From NCBI GenBank assembly GCA_017302835.1, contig JAFLCC010000002.1, positions 1-64,000 on the forward strand: a stretch of DNA of 64,000 nt. Reading direction: 5' to 3'. The position numbers and the translations under genes were made by a program. This DNA comes from Deltaproteobacteria bacterium (GTDB lineage: Bacteria; Bdellovibrionota; Bdellovibrionia; Bdellovibrionales; Bdellovibrionaceae). Positions 24,156 through 32,427 of this stretch are shown here, one piece after another (position 1 is the stretch's first letter; each line of letters starts with the position of its first letter). The notes under the pieces were generated by a model. It made no database searches, was not told the DNA's origin, and saw nothing but the letters and a program-made list of their open reading frames with translations.

Positions 24156-24367
24156 GTTCAGTTGCGTCAAACCTTCCGCTACTTGGGGTGATTCTTTCCG
24201 GTTGCATAATTTTCTTCGCAAACCAGATGCCCGTGTACGTTCAAGGATTAGTTGTAGCGAATTCGCAGGAATGGCTGAACCCTGCTAAGCGTGCAGATGT
24301 CTGGTGATCAAAACTGCCTTGCCGTATAATTGCGAGGCTATCACTTTGAATTCAGACAAAATCAAAA

Positions 24368-24586
24368 CTACACGTTTTCCTGCTGAAGTTTCAAAATATG
24401 CTCAAGCTCTTTCTTGCGCCTTTCCAGATACTGTTTATGCTTTCTCGGCCAACTGCGCAGATAGAAGTTTTCAATAATAAAATCGAGCAATTGATTGGCT
24501 GGCTTACCAAGAGCATTGGACATTCTGTCCAAATATTCTTTGGATTGTAGGTCTAGGGTGGTCGTAAACTTTATCTTCTTTGCCAT
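24368..24586 (-). CDS. CopG/Arc-like ribbon-helix-helix protein
   Basis: The 72-residue product begins with the strand-like KIKFTTTLDLQSKEYLDRMS, then helix NQLLDFIIENFYL, typical of small RHH repressors, with a basic C-terminal helix. It is separate from the polymerase-like operon by about 220 bases. It could be a copy-control or TA-type regulator, but no partner is next to it. Confidence 0.7.
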   Translation of the reverse strand: MAKKIKFTTTLDLQSKEYLDRMSNALGKPANQLLDFIIENFYLRSWPRKHKQYLERRKKELEHILKLQQENV

Positions 24587-24731
24587 ATTGAATTTACCTT
24601 GATTGCCATAATCTAAAGAGCAATCTTATATGGCTTTAGAATACCATTATTGAAAGATTATTTTTTTCTAAAAAAAAGAAATGTCTAGCTATCCGCTGAG
24701 ACGTGGAAAACTCATTGTTAAGTATGCAGAA

Positions 24732-24796
24732 AGGAGGAAGGCTATCGACACTCCAGAGTCGTGTCTTTACTTCTCTTCGTTCAGCCGCCTTCTCCT
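24732..24796. repeat. imperfect long hairpin downstream of the polymerase-like gene
   Basis: AGGAGGAAGGC (24732-24742) pairs with GCCTTCTCCT (24787-24796) with one bulge, and GACAC (24747-24751) pairs with GTGTC (24761-24765) inside. It ends just before the 3' end of the polymerase-like gene (24804), so it could be its terminator or a structured control RNA. Confidence 0.55.
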
Positions 24797-24803
24797 ATAC
24801 TGT

Positions 24804-26180
24804 TCAAAATAAGGAATCATCTTTTTTCTTTGAGATATTGGGAACTTGTACTTTTCTCTTCTGCTCCTGAATCTTAGAAAGAACCGTGATCCATGCATCT
24901 ATCATTGTTTGCTGTAGTAAGTTTTCATCCTCTTCCTTAACTATAAAAGAATCATGCTTCGGGATTATCGGTTTATTTAGTTGAGCGAATCTGTCAACTA
25001 CCTCAAGACAAATATCAGATTCAACTTTCATAAGACGAAGGCCTGCGCCACTGAAGAAGTATTCAGCTATTGGCTCATGTCGTCTTGTTATCTCTGCAAT
25101 CACATCTGGAATTGAAATTCCAAGATCAGTTTTGTATTTGATGCCCTGATCAGCAAACTCTTTTCCAATAGCTTGAGCGGCGGCTTTGCGTGAATCTGCA
25201 TTGAGTATTATATTCGTGAATGCCTTGCCTAGTTTTCGCTTTAAATCTGGATCTTGAATTGATCTCAAGGTGTTGAGGATATACACGTCCTTGCTTGGCA
25301 TTGGAGTACCTTTGATTGCGTAAGCAATAGCAGTATGTGTTGAAGAGTAATCAAGCTCCACTGTTGGCCGATCATCTATTAGCAAATCTCGGACAAACTT
25401 CTTCTTCCAGTTCTGAATAGATCCTCCTTCAGAGTAAATCCGCCCATGCTTGGAGTAATCAGGACTAAAACTCCGATAGAACCTAGGTGCTTCAATTGAA
25501 ACAGTTCTTATATTGAATTTTGACCTTTGCAGAACGCTGTCCAATTTATCTAGAACTTGAATTGTTCTTACAACGTCAGGTCTGTCAGCCTCTAAATCAT
25601 AATAAATCCTAGAGTCGTTTTTATCAGTCTCATAGACGATAGCTCTAATTGCTGATTGCCCTGCTGGCTTTGATCGCCTAATGAAGAGTTCGTTTCCACT
25701 TTTGGTTGCCATTCGCTTAAAGAGGTCAAAGTCTGAAGTGGGTAAATAAAGGGACAGCGATGAGTTTTTTTTATTTTTCTTGTTATGGAATCCCCGACGC
25801 AAGAGTTTGACGAACCCTATGTTTTTATCACAAAACTCTTTCAAAACCGCCTTCATAATATAAGCAGTTATTTGTTTCGGGTTTGGTCTTGTCCTTTTCT
25901 TATAAAAGTCCTCTCGGTGGCCTATTGCTATAGGCAGTTCTTGGAGAACAGACTCAGTGAGATTAGCAAGCAAACAGTTTAGAGCTGTAATGTACTTTTT
26001 ATTCCGATTCCTGGGCTTAACGCCTGTTCGAGCTTTGGCTTTAAGCTTTGTTCGATTGGCTTCATTGACCATCATTTGAATATCAACAAAAAGATTGCCT
26101 TCGACGTGTGAGTCGAGACGCAAAGTAATCATATCTGAACGCTTTAGTTTTCTACTCCCTTTTTGTGATTTTGATTCCAT
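24804..26180 (-). CDS. polymerase-like replication protein with family-A/T7-type palm motifs
   Basis: The 458-residue product has the three palm motifs of the polymerase A / T7 RNA polymerase superfamily in the C-terminal half. A motif-A-like VELDYSSTHTA carries Asp277. A motif-B-like segment is RKLGKAFTNIILNAD (about 315-329). Motif C is PKHDSFIV with His409-Asp410. A segment GRIYSEGGSIQNWKKKFVRD precedes motif A, like the template-binding region of related uncharacterised plasmid proteins. The N-terminal 200 residues are basic and unknown. It shares an operon with an HTH gene 24 bases upstream. It may be the element's own replication polymerase or primase; this is inferred from motifs. Confidence 0.7.
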   Translation of the reverse strand: MESKSQKGSRKLKRSDMITLRLDSHVEGNLFVDIQMMVNEANRTKLKAKARTGVKPRNRNKKYITALNCLLANLTESVLQELPIAIGHREDFYKKRTRPNPKQITAYIMKAVLKEFCDKNIGFVKLLRRGFHNKKNKKNSSLSLYLPTSDFDLFKRMATKSGNELFIRRSKPAGQSAIRAIVYETDKNDSRIYYDLEADRPDVVRTIQVLDKLDSVLQRSKFNIRTVSIEAPRFYRSFSPDYSKHGRIYSEGGSIQNWKKKFVRDLLIDDRPTVELDYSSTHTAIAYAIKGTPMPSKDVYILNTLRSIQDPDLKRKLGKAFTNIILNADSRKAAAQAIGKEFADQGIKYKTDLGISIPDVIAEITRRHEPIAEYFFSGAGLRLMKVESDICLEVVDRFAQLNKPIIPKHDSFIVKEEDENLLQQTMIDAWITVLSKIQEQKRKVQVPNISKKKDDSLF

Positions 26181-26204
26181 AAATCATTCTCTTGATAAAT
26201 TTAG

Positions 26205-26810
26205 TCATCTATTTCTTAATTTTTTAAGCGACCTTGCGCCTCTGTCAGTCGATAATGAACTTTTCCGTTCAAGCTTAATCAACCACCCTCGCTTTTCAAT
26301 TTCTTGAATTAGATCATCTAAGCTTGCAGAACCTAACTCATCTTTAGAAGATAAGTGTTGTTCTGCAACGCCCTTATCTGTTGATAGCCGCTGCCTCATG
26401 CTGGCGTTCTCTTCCATTTTGATTTCGCCCTTGGATAAGTACAAAAGGGTCACCGGAACTTTAAAGGTGTTCATTTGCACTCTCACCGCCTCCAGGTTTT
26501 CGTCAGAGGGCTTTGATTCAACGTAGAGGTGCTCACCTCTATTGAAGAAATCCTTCACCCTGAAATCGAGAGTCTTGTTGCTTTCGCCTCTAATCGTCGG
26601 GTTGGCTTCAATCTCATATCCGCCAAATTTATTGAGGACCAATAAATGTCCGAGTTTATCTGAAGGTATAATTCCCTTTGATTGCCACTTATAGAATCCA
26701 GCGTGAGAGACATTAAACAGTCGCTCTAGCTCCATACCTTTCAGCCCTGTGGCATCGAACAATTGCCTTAACTTTTCAGTGCCGATGAAAACCATATTCC
26801 CTTTCGCCAT
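26205..26810 (-). CDS. helix-turn-helix protein upstream of the polymerase-like gene
   Basis: The 201-residue product has an HTH at about residues 13-55 (LFDATGLKGMELERLFNVSH, then AGFYKWQSKGIIPSDKLGHL), followed by a middle domain of about 80 residues and a charged tail. The start has a good Shine-Dalgarno (AGAGGAG TTT ATG). It is 24 bases upstream of the polymerase-like gene in the same direction and probably regulates or assists it. Outside the HTH I recognise no family. Confidence 0.7.
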   Translation of the reverse strand: MAKGNMVFIGTEKLRQLFDATGLKGMELERLFNVSHAGFYKWQSKGIIPSDKLGHLLVLNKFGGYEIEANPTIRGESNKTLDFRVKDFFNRGEHLYVESKPSDENLEAVRVQMNTFKVPVTLLYLSKGEIKMEENASMRQRLSTDKGVAEQHLSSKDELGSASLDDLIQEIEKRGWLIKLERKSSLSTDRGARSLKKLRNR

Positions 26811-26945
26811 AAACTCCTCTTTCCAGCTACTGAAAGTTTACTCGTTATTTACTTTAAAATCAATAATATGGCTTTGACGTGTATTGTTTTGAGAAATGTC
26901 TACCGTAAATTTGCTTTTCGACCTTATGCACAATAAAATAGTTAT

Positions 26946-27080
26946 ATGAGTAAACAACTGGTTGTCAAAAATACAAATTTGACTGGTCGGCTAGAAGGTG
27001 CCGAACTCGACCTATGCTTGGGGTTGGACCATTGCCCTCGTTGTTATCTCATAGGCATTAGGCGTTTGGTGGATCTCTAA
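26946..27080 (+). CDS. 44-residue microprotein with CPRC motif
   Basis: ATG 26946 opens a short frame (MSKQLVVKNTNLTGRLEGAE) with LCLGLDHCPRCYLIGIR near its end. The Cys-x-x-Cys suggests a zinc knuckle. Its stop overlaps the next start (TAATG), so it is translationally coupled to the zinc-finger gene and through it to the integrase. Confidence 0.5.
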   Translation: MSKQLVVKNTNLTGRLEGAELDLCLGLDHCPRCYLIGIRRLVDL

Positions 27081-27412
27081 TGGAGCTGTTGAGTGGCTCC
27101 GCTCAGGAAATCCTAGTCAAAGCTGAATCGGAAAAATCCGAATCGGTAAAGACATGCACCTGCTGTGGGAAGGCTAAGTCACTTAGAAGCTTCCACAAAA
27201 ACCGCTCAAAAGCTCTTGGTGTCGAATCAGCGTGCAAGGTCTGCGTTCGTAAACAGAAAAAGAAAATACGCCAGAAAGCGAAAAGGAAAAGGCTAAGTAC
27301 CATCTCATTCACATCGGCTGTCGTTGGTGAACTTGGTGAAGATACTGAAAAAAGTTTTGTGGAATCATATTCAGAAATAATAAGGGACTTACATTATGAC
27401 AAAAAAATCTGA
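27080..27412 (+). CDS. small zinc-finger protein coupled to the integrase
   Basis: The 110-residue product contains CTCCGKAKSLRSFHKNRSKA and a second ACKVCVRKQKKK, that is two Cys-x-x-Cys pairs about 27 residues apart with intervening basic residues. This layout is common in phage and element-encoded HNH-like zinc ribbons. It overlaps the preceding microprotein start-to-stop and the integrase by 17 bases, so the three are one cassette. It may be a recombination directionality factor or DNA-binding accessory; that is inference from position. Confidence 0.65.
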   Translation: MELLSGSAQEILVKAESEKSESVKTCTCCGKAKSLRSFHKNRSKALGVESACKVCVRKQKKKIRQKAKRKRLSTISFTSAVVGELGEDTEKSFVESYSEIIRDLHYDKKI

Positions 27413-29189
27413 ACTTTCAAAGGCTACACAAAAGAGACTTCTCATCGAGAAAATCGTAGAAGACTGTCGTATTGTCATTGCCAACTATCAGGCCAACTGG
27501 AGGCCCCAGAATAAAGAATGGCAGACAATCGAAGGATGTGCTTACCTACGCCTGTCCACAGAGGACCAAGTAACAATTGAAAAAGGCTCCCTAGAGCAGC
27601 AAGTAAATATCGCTATAAGCGAAGCCGAAATTCGTAGTCAAGCAGAGCAAGTAAACTATAAAATCACGGAGTTTTTCATTGAGCCAGGGTTAACAGGTCG
27701 AAACGACGACCGACCTGAGTTCAAGCGGATGAGTTATGAAATCAAAAAGAAAATGTTTCGATTTGTTGTCATCAAAGAAATATCTCGGATAGCGAGAGAC
27801 GCAACTATTTGGGAATCCTTTTTTCGCCTCTGTACGAATAATGAATGTGAAATTGTCATCCGAAGTTTTCCATTCAACCCGAACGACCCATCCCAACTTT
27901 TTCAACTCAGAATTTTATCGGCTTTTGCACAATATGAATCAGAACAAACATCAAAACGTGTCAAAGAGAGCAATTTTTCAGCGATGATTAACTCTGGAAA
28001 ATTCAACTCCACTCATCCTGTTTTAGGGCTAGATCAACGCAAAGTCGGAAGCGAAAGGAAGGTTGGCTTTTATACACCTAACAGAGAGGAGTTAAAAACC
28101 GTCGAATGGATTATGAGAACTTTCATCAAACTCGGATCGTTTCAAAAAACTCTTGAGGAGTGCAACGCAAAGGGAATTTTGAACAAGCATGGCGAGAAGT
28201 TCAAAAAGCACAGTCTCCACACATTGCTAACGAATAAGAAATATGTTGGACTCTGGCAGGTCAACGTGGACAACAAAGATAAAAACCAAAAGAAGCTTAT
28301 GCCGTACGAAAAATACGAAGAGGTTGAGCTGCCTCATGGGTGTGTCGTTGAGAGGAAGCTTTGGGACGAAGTTCAACAAACAATTGAAAAAGTTTCTAGC
28401 GATAAAATCAAAAACACCAAGGTTACAAAAATCTACCTGCTTTCAGGACTCTTGAAGAACAAGGATGGGGAGCCCCTTTCCGGTAGAAGTGGTGTCGGTC
28501 AGCACAATAAAGAACGGTATCATTACTATGGCGGCCCAGGAGTTAGAAACATTGGTGCGAAGGTTTTGGAAGACGAAGCCTTCAAGATTGTTAAAGACAT
28601 CATCAGCAAAAATACTCGCCTTAAAGATGCCATAAAAAGAAGGATTTCAGACTTGAACAGTCGCAATGACCTTCTAAAAAGCGAATCACAGAAAATCAAA
28701 GATAAGATTTCATTTCTAAACGATGAGAAAAGTTCTCTTAAAAAATCATTGATTCAAATTACGAAGGGCGCAACGGAGAAAGAAATCAAAGAAATTCGTG
28801 ATGAGTTTATGAGAAACATTGCCGAAAAGAACCATGAGATTCAGGCTCTGGAGCAAAATCTAAAAAATATAGGAGAGTCTATTGAGCAAGGCGAAAAAGA
28901 TGGTTTTGATTGGGAACATGTTACTGAGAGCGCAGAGAAAATTCAAAGACTGATAGCGGAAAATGATCCTGTCTCATTGAGAACAGCATATCAAAAATTA
29001 TTCAAGGAAATCATTGTTGGCGAATTGGATGATAACGGGAATCGGCCACTTCAATTCGTGCTACGAGGAGACGACCTATTCGATTCTGTTAATCGGGCGG
29101 CTCATAGTAGCGTTGGAATAAAAATGGCTCAGGAGGAGGGACTCGAACCCCCGACCAAGCGGTTAACAGCCGCTTGCTCTACCAACTGA
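27396..29189 (+). CDS. large serine integrase of the island
   Basis: The 597-residue product has a 45-residue N-terminal extension, then the catalytic domain with Ser54 in YLRLSTEDQ, FIEPGLTGRNDDRPEFKRM, and FVVIKEISRIARDATIWESF. The recombinase domain follows (TVEWIMRTFIKLGSFQKTL, GILNKHGEKFKKHSLHTLLT), and a long coiled coil lies at about 420-500. In most large serine recombinases the segment after LLSGLL is a Cys zinc ribbon; here (LKNKDGEPLSGRSG) the Cys residues are missing. The gene runs into the 3' end of the tRNA-Asn gene on the other strand, which supplies its last 20 or so codons and its stop. It is the enzyme most likely to insert and excise the island. Confidence 0.93.
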   Translation: MTKKSELSKATQKRLLIEKIVEDCRIVIANYQANWRPQNKEWQTIEGCAYLRLSTEDQVTIEKGSLEQQVNIAISEAEIRSQAEQVNYKITEFFIEPGLTGRNDDRPEFKRMSYEIKKKMFRFVVIKEISRIARDATIWESFFRLCTNNECEIVIRSFPFNPNDPSQLFQLRILSAFAQYESEQTSKRVKESNFSAMINSGKFNSTHPVLGLDQRKVGSERKVGFYTPNREELKTVEWIMRTFIKLGSFQKTLEECNAKGILNKHGEKFKKHSLHTLLTNKKYVGLWQVNVDNKDKNQKKLMPYEKYEEVELPHGCVVERKLWDEVQQTIEKVSSDKIKNTKVTKIYLLSGLLKNKDGEPLSGRSGVGQHNKERYHYYGGPGVRNIGAKVLEDEAFKIVKDIISKNTRLKDAIKRRISDLNSRNDLLKSESQKIKDKISFLNDEKSSLKKSLIQITKGATEKEIKEIRDEFMRNIAEKNHEIQALEQNLKNIGESIEQGEKDGFDWEHVTESAEKIQRLIAENDPVSLRTAYQKLFKEIIVGELDDNGNRPLQFVLRGDDLFDSVNRAAHSSVGIKMAQEEGLEPPTKRLTAACSTN

Positions 29190-29200
29190 GCTACTCCTGA
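29125..29200 (-). tRNA. tRNA-Asn (anticodon GTT)
   Basis: On the minus strand the sequence folds as a complete cloverleaf. The acceptor arms are TCAGGAG and CTCCTGA, the D-arm is GCTCAGTTGGTAGAGC, the anticodon stem is AGCGG/CCGCT around loop CTGTTAA, and the T-arm contains GGTTCGAGTCC. A discriminator G and encoded CCA are followed by five Ts. The anticodon is GTT (Asn). The integrase gene overlaps its 3' end on the other strand, marking this as the island's insertion site. Confidence 0.95.
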
Positions 29201-29570
29201 ACTTAGTCGAGGCCCTAATTTAGGTGATTTGGAATTTGAAGTCAAGAATTCAACTTATTTTTCCCTAATTCCCGTCGGAAAATATTATTTGATATCTTTG
29301 TGGCTTAATTTTTTGATCGAAAAACGTAACCACTCTTTACATTGCGTTATTTCAAAGTATTAGATTTTGCCAATTCCATTGGAGTTAGTATGGTAATGCC
29401 TTTGATGATTTCTTTTACTATTTGACCCAAGGAGTATCACATTGCACAAATAGAGGCAGTTTGTGCGACATTGAAAAAATGTAGAACCAAGTTTAACATT
29501 TCAAATGTAACATCAGTTTGATTTTAAAAAGAAACCTACCCTCACACATAGAATCATCGGTTTCTCCTTG
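29201..29570. other. intergenic region beyond the tRNA
   Basis: About 370 AT-rich bases between the tRNA-Asn 5' end and the tautomerase gene. I see no reading frame, repeat or RNA structure worth naming; the tRNA promoter must be at its left end. Confidence 0.45.
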
Positions 29571-29927
29571 TTAGCTCCATTGATAATTAAACCAAACATC
29601 TTGTGGATTCATTTCTTCGTAGTGTATCCATATATTTTCTGGAGGCATTTCTAACGCATCACTAATGGCATCAGCAACGGCTTTTGCTAATGCAGTTTTC
29701 TGCTCGTGGCTCCGGCCTGATTTGGCTTTTATGGTGACAATGGGTGAGTTTTTTAAATCATCTTGTCTTTGCGCATAATGATGACTTTCCAGAGGTTGAT
29801 AGATGACCCAAATATTGTCAATTGAGCATTGCAGAGCACTTGCGCTTTTCATTCGAATATCAGAAATCATTTTTGAAACTGACTCTAAATTGCTTGGCTG
29901 TAAAGAAGTGATATTAATTAAAGGCAT
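29571..29927 (-). CDS. tautomerase-family protein (4-oxalocrotonate tautomerase-like)
   Basis: The 118-residue product begins MPLINITS, so Pro would become the catalytic N-terminal residue after Met removal. The C-terminal half (SPIVTIKAKSGRSHEQKTAL, then AVADAISDALEMPPENIWIH) matches the second beta-alpha-beta unit of tautomerase superfamily members. The length fits a two-unit (cis-CaaD/MSAD-like) member. The substrate is unknown. It is read divergently from, and probably controlled by, the LysR-type regulator at 30519. Confidence 0.85.
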   Translation of the reverse strand: MPLINITSLQPSNLESVSKMISDIRMKSASALQCSIDNIWVIYQPLESHHYAQRQDDLKNSPIVTIKAKSGRSHEQKTALAKAVADAISDALEMPPENIWIHYEEMNPQDVWFNYQWS

Positions 29928-29939
29928 ATAGTGTCCACA

Positions 29940-30428
29940 TTAATGGCAGCTGCCGGGGCGAATGGGACAAGCTGGCAAACCAGAACCCTGGCAGTTTGGA
30001 TTACAAAGGCTACAACAATGGCTAAAGAACTCCTCCTTATTAATTATTTGGCAATTTAATGGGCCACTTAATTTTTCACCAAAAAGCGAGCTGTTATTTA
30101 AAGTGGCAGTAACAAATGAAGCTCCTGTCTGAATGTAAAGAGCGAATTGCCGCTGCCGATCTTTGTAAACTAAAGATTTATTTCCATTTAAACTTTGACC
30201 ACTTTCTAATACCTGATATTGACCAATTAAGTTGAACGTTCTGGTTAAGTTATTAGATTCAACTATAACGGCACGATACGTTTGATCTGATAATGGAGTT
30301 ACATTTATAAAATAGTTATTGCTTGCTAAATATAAGGAACATTGAAGTTCTTTTGCACCTGCTGAACCTATAAAAATTAAAAAAATATACAAAATGAATT
30401 GTAATTTTACTAAGAAATGATTTTTCAT
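29940..30428 (-). CDS. small secreted Cys-rich-tail protein
   Basis: The true start is ATG 30428 (MKNHFLVKLQFILYIFLIFI), which has AAAGGAGCGAATATG as its translation signal; the longer open frame reaches across the LysR start. A signal peptide (cleavage after GAG or AKA) precedes a beta-rich body and a C-terminal tail with CCSLCNPNCQGSGLPACPIR. The tail's seven Cys residues suggest disulfides or metal binding. The stop is 12 bases before the tautomerase start, so the two are probably one operon divergent from LysR. No family recognised. Confidence 0.75.
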   Translation of the reverse strand: MKNHFLVKLQFILYIFLIFIGSAGAKELQCSLYLASNNYFINVTPLSDQTYRAVIVESNNLTRTFNLIGQYQVLESGQSLNGNKSLVYKDRQRQFALYIQTGASFVTATLNNSSLFGEKLSGPLNCQIINKEEFFSHCCSLCNPNCQGSGLPACPIRPGSCH

Positions 30429-30518
30429 ATTCGCTCCTTTTTCTGATAGAGATGAATGTTTATATAGACAAATATATATTGATTTAAAAGTAATAATAAC
30501 GTAACATATGATGCGTTT

Positions 30519-31385
30519 ATGGAAACATTTGAATTGAGATATTTTTTGGTTGCAGCGGAACTTCAAAGCGTTAATAAAGCGGCTGATCGGCTTGTCATTT
30601 CTCCACCTGCCATAAGCAGGGCTATAAAACGACTAGAAGATGAATTAGGTGTGAAGCTTTTTGAAAGAATCGGAAGAAATATTTCTTTGTCGCAGTATGG
30701 GAAACAATTGCAAAAAGAAGTAAGCCGTATAATTGGAGATATTGATGATCTTAAAACTCAATTTAAACCTACAGACTATCACTTAGGGATATCAATAATA
30801 GGAACTGAATTTAGTCTGTCTTCATTTGTACCAGATATTATTAAAAAATTAGATTCTAAACGACTCCAATTATCACTGGATTTAAAAATGGGTCAAACCT
30901 CAAAAGATATTGAACGAGCTGTTTTAGATGGTGAAGCTCATTTGGGTTTAATTACGAAGGCCCCTTCTTCTAGTTTTAAAAAAATCAAACTGGGGGAATA
31001 TTTCTCAAAGACTTATGTGGGTGAAGGGCATCCATTATACAAATACGCAAAAAAAGAACTGTCAGTTGATGTTCATGAGGTGCTTAAGTTTGAATTTGCT
31101 TCATTTTTTGAATCAGTTTTTAACCAAGAGAGCTCAGCCCCGTCTGCCGACGGATGGCGAGATGATAAGTTTAAAAGAAAAATAGCATTAAAAAGTGAAA
31201 GTGTAGAGGCTGTTTTGAAATTAGTAGAAGCTGGAAGGTATCTTAGTTATTTGCCTACAGCTCTAGAAAAAGGACGTGATTTTTTGCCACTTATTACTTC
31301 TGGATGTCCGTATAAATGTGAAACTGAAGTGTTTTTAATTGCCGATAGAAAATCAAACTTTGGATGGTTAAATTCATTATTTTAG
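30519..31385 (+). CDS. LysR-family transcriptional regulator
   Basis: The 288-residue product has the canonical N-terminal winged HTH (FELRYFLVAAELQSVNKAAD, then ISPPAISRAIKRLEDELGVK and LFERIGR) and a periplasmic-binding-like effector domain. It is slightly short for the family (about 300). It is divergent from the secreted protein and tautomerase genes, the usual arrangement for a LysR regulator and its target. The ligand is unknown. Confidence 0.92.
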   Translation: METFELRYFLVAAELQSVNKAADRLVISPPAISRAIKRLEDELGVKLFERIGRNISLSQYGKQLQKEVSRIIGDIDDLKTQFKPTDYHLGISIIGTEFSLSSFVPDIIKKLDSKRLQLSLDLKMGQTSKDIERAVLDGEAHLGLITKAPSSSFKKIKLGEYFSKTYVGEGHPLYKYAKKELSVDVHEVLKFEFASFFESVFNQESSAPSADGWRDDKFKRKIALKSESVEAVLKLVEAGRYLSYLPTALEKGRDFLPLITSGCPYKCETEVFLIADRKSNFGWLNSLF

Positions 31386-31428
31386 GAAGTAACGAGATTT
31401 TGAGACTTTAATCCACTTCAGCAGATGG

Positions 31429-32427
31429 CTAGAGAATTTTGCCGTCATGACCCACTAATTTCTTCTGGCTTAATTTTCGAATTGATTGGATTGCAAATTG
31501 CGACGAATCCAATTCGACGAATTTAGTTTTTAAGTTTTGAACCGTAGGTATGATTTGAGCCCCCACTAAATTTCCACCGTAGTTGATTTTGACCAGCAAG
31601 ATGAGACCATATTTTTGCTCGTCCATTAAATTAAATCCGGGGGTTGTGGCGAAGTTCCCGAGAGAGTAGGCTATGATCTTTTTCTTATAAATTTCGATCT
31701 TTCTTAGAACATGAGGGCCATGGCCAAACACAATATCAGCGCCTGCCTCAATCGCTTTTTTTGCAAATAGATTTATATTGCCTCTTCGTTCCCCGAAATC
31801 AAACTCCTCGTCTGGCGGCAGAACCTTTGCTTTTGCCCCCTCTGCCCCCGCATGAATAGACACAATGACAATATCATTTTTATTTTTAGATAAACGAATT
31901 AACTCAAATGAAGATTTAAAATCATAGATGTCGTTTGCCCAGGGCGAAGAATGAAAAGCTATGAAAACAATGTTTAGTCCTTGGTATTTAAATTTTGCAA
32001 CGGTACCCTTTTCACCCGAGTACTGAATTTTGACTTTAGATAGATGTACCTTTGTTTCCTCAAAACACTTTTGTCCATAATCAAATACATGATTATTGGC
32101 CAAAGAAAAGGCGTCGATACCCCAGTTTTTGAAAATTTCGCTTACGCTTGAGGGCATTTTATTGAAATAACAAGTAGCTTGATTGCCGCGGCACTCTCTT
32201 TTTGCAGATTCGGTATCACAAATGGGTCCTTCCAAATTTCCGAATTTGAATTGTGATTTCTGTAGAACCGCATTTAGCTCTAAAGACAAACTCAAGTCTG
32301 CTGCGCTACCAAGAAAAACATCTCCTACTAGTGCAAATGTAATTACAGGGACTTTGATACCTTCAGCGGAAGCTAAGGATTGAAATGCATAAGAATTTAG
32401 AATTAGAGAAATTAGCAAAGATCTCAT
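31429..32427 (-). CDS. CapA-family (poly-gamma-glutamate/capsule type) metallophosphatase-like protein
   Basis: The 332-residue secreted product (signal peptide to about residue 20) contains FALVGDVFLG, FGNLEGPICD, FSLANNHVFDYG, IVSIHAGAE and VFGHGPHVLRKIEIY with AYSLGNF. This is the complete set of CapA/PgsA family metal-binding motifs. These proteins act in polyglutamate or capsule production at the membrane. It follows the VanW-like gene with an ATGA overlap, so the two are co-translated. Confidence 0.88.
   Translation of the reverse strand: MRSLLISLILNSYAFQSLASAEGIKVPVITFALVGDVFLGSAADLSLSLELNAVLQKSQFKFGNLEGPICDTESAKRECRGNQATCYFNKMPSSVSEIFKNWGIDAFSLANNHVFDYGQKCFEETKVHLSKVKIQYSGEKGTVAKFKYQGLNIVFIAFHSSPWANDIYDFKSSFELIRLSKNKNDIVIVSIHAGAEGAKAKVLPPDEEFDFGERRGNINLFAKKAIEAGADIVFGHGPHVLRKIEIYKKKIIAYSLGNFATTPGFNLMDEQKYGLILLVKINYGGNLVGAQIIPTVQNLKTKFVELDSSQFAIQSIRKLSQKKLVGHDGKIL

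Noticed and set aside
24137-24307. Hydrophobic frame (SNLPLLGVILSGCIIFFANQ) after the 23922 gene
   Set aside because: No ATG and no ribosome-binding site near a plausible start, so a real membrane microprotein could not be supported.
29127-29189. Peptide EEGLEPPTKRLTAACSTN as a functional integrase tail
   Set aside because: It is the antisense of tRNA-Asn read in frame; it reflects the insertion site rather than selected protein sequence.
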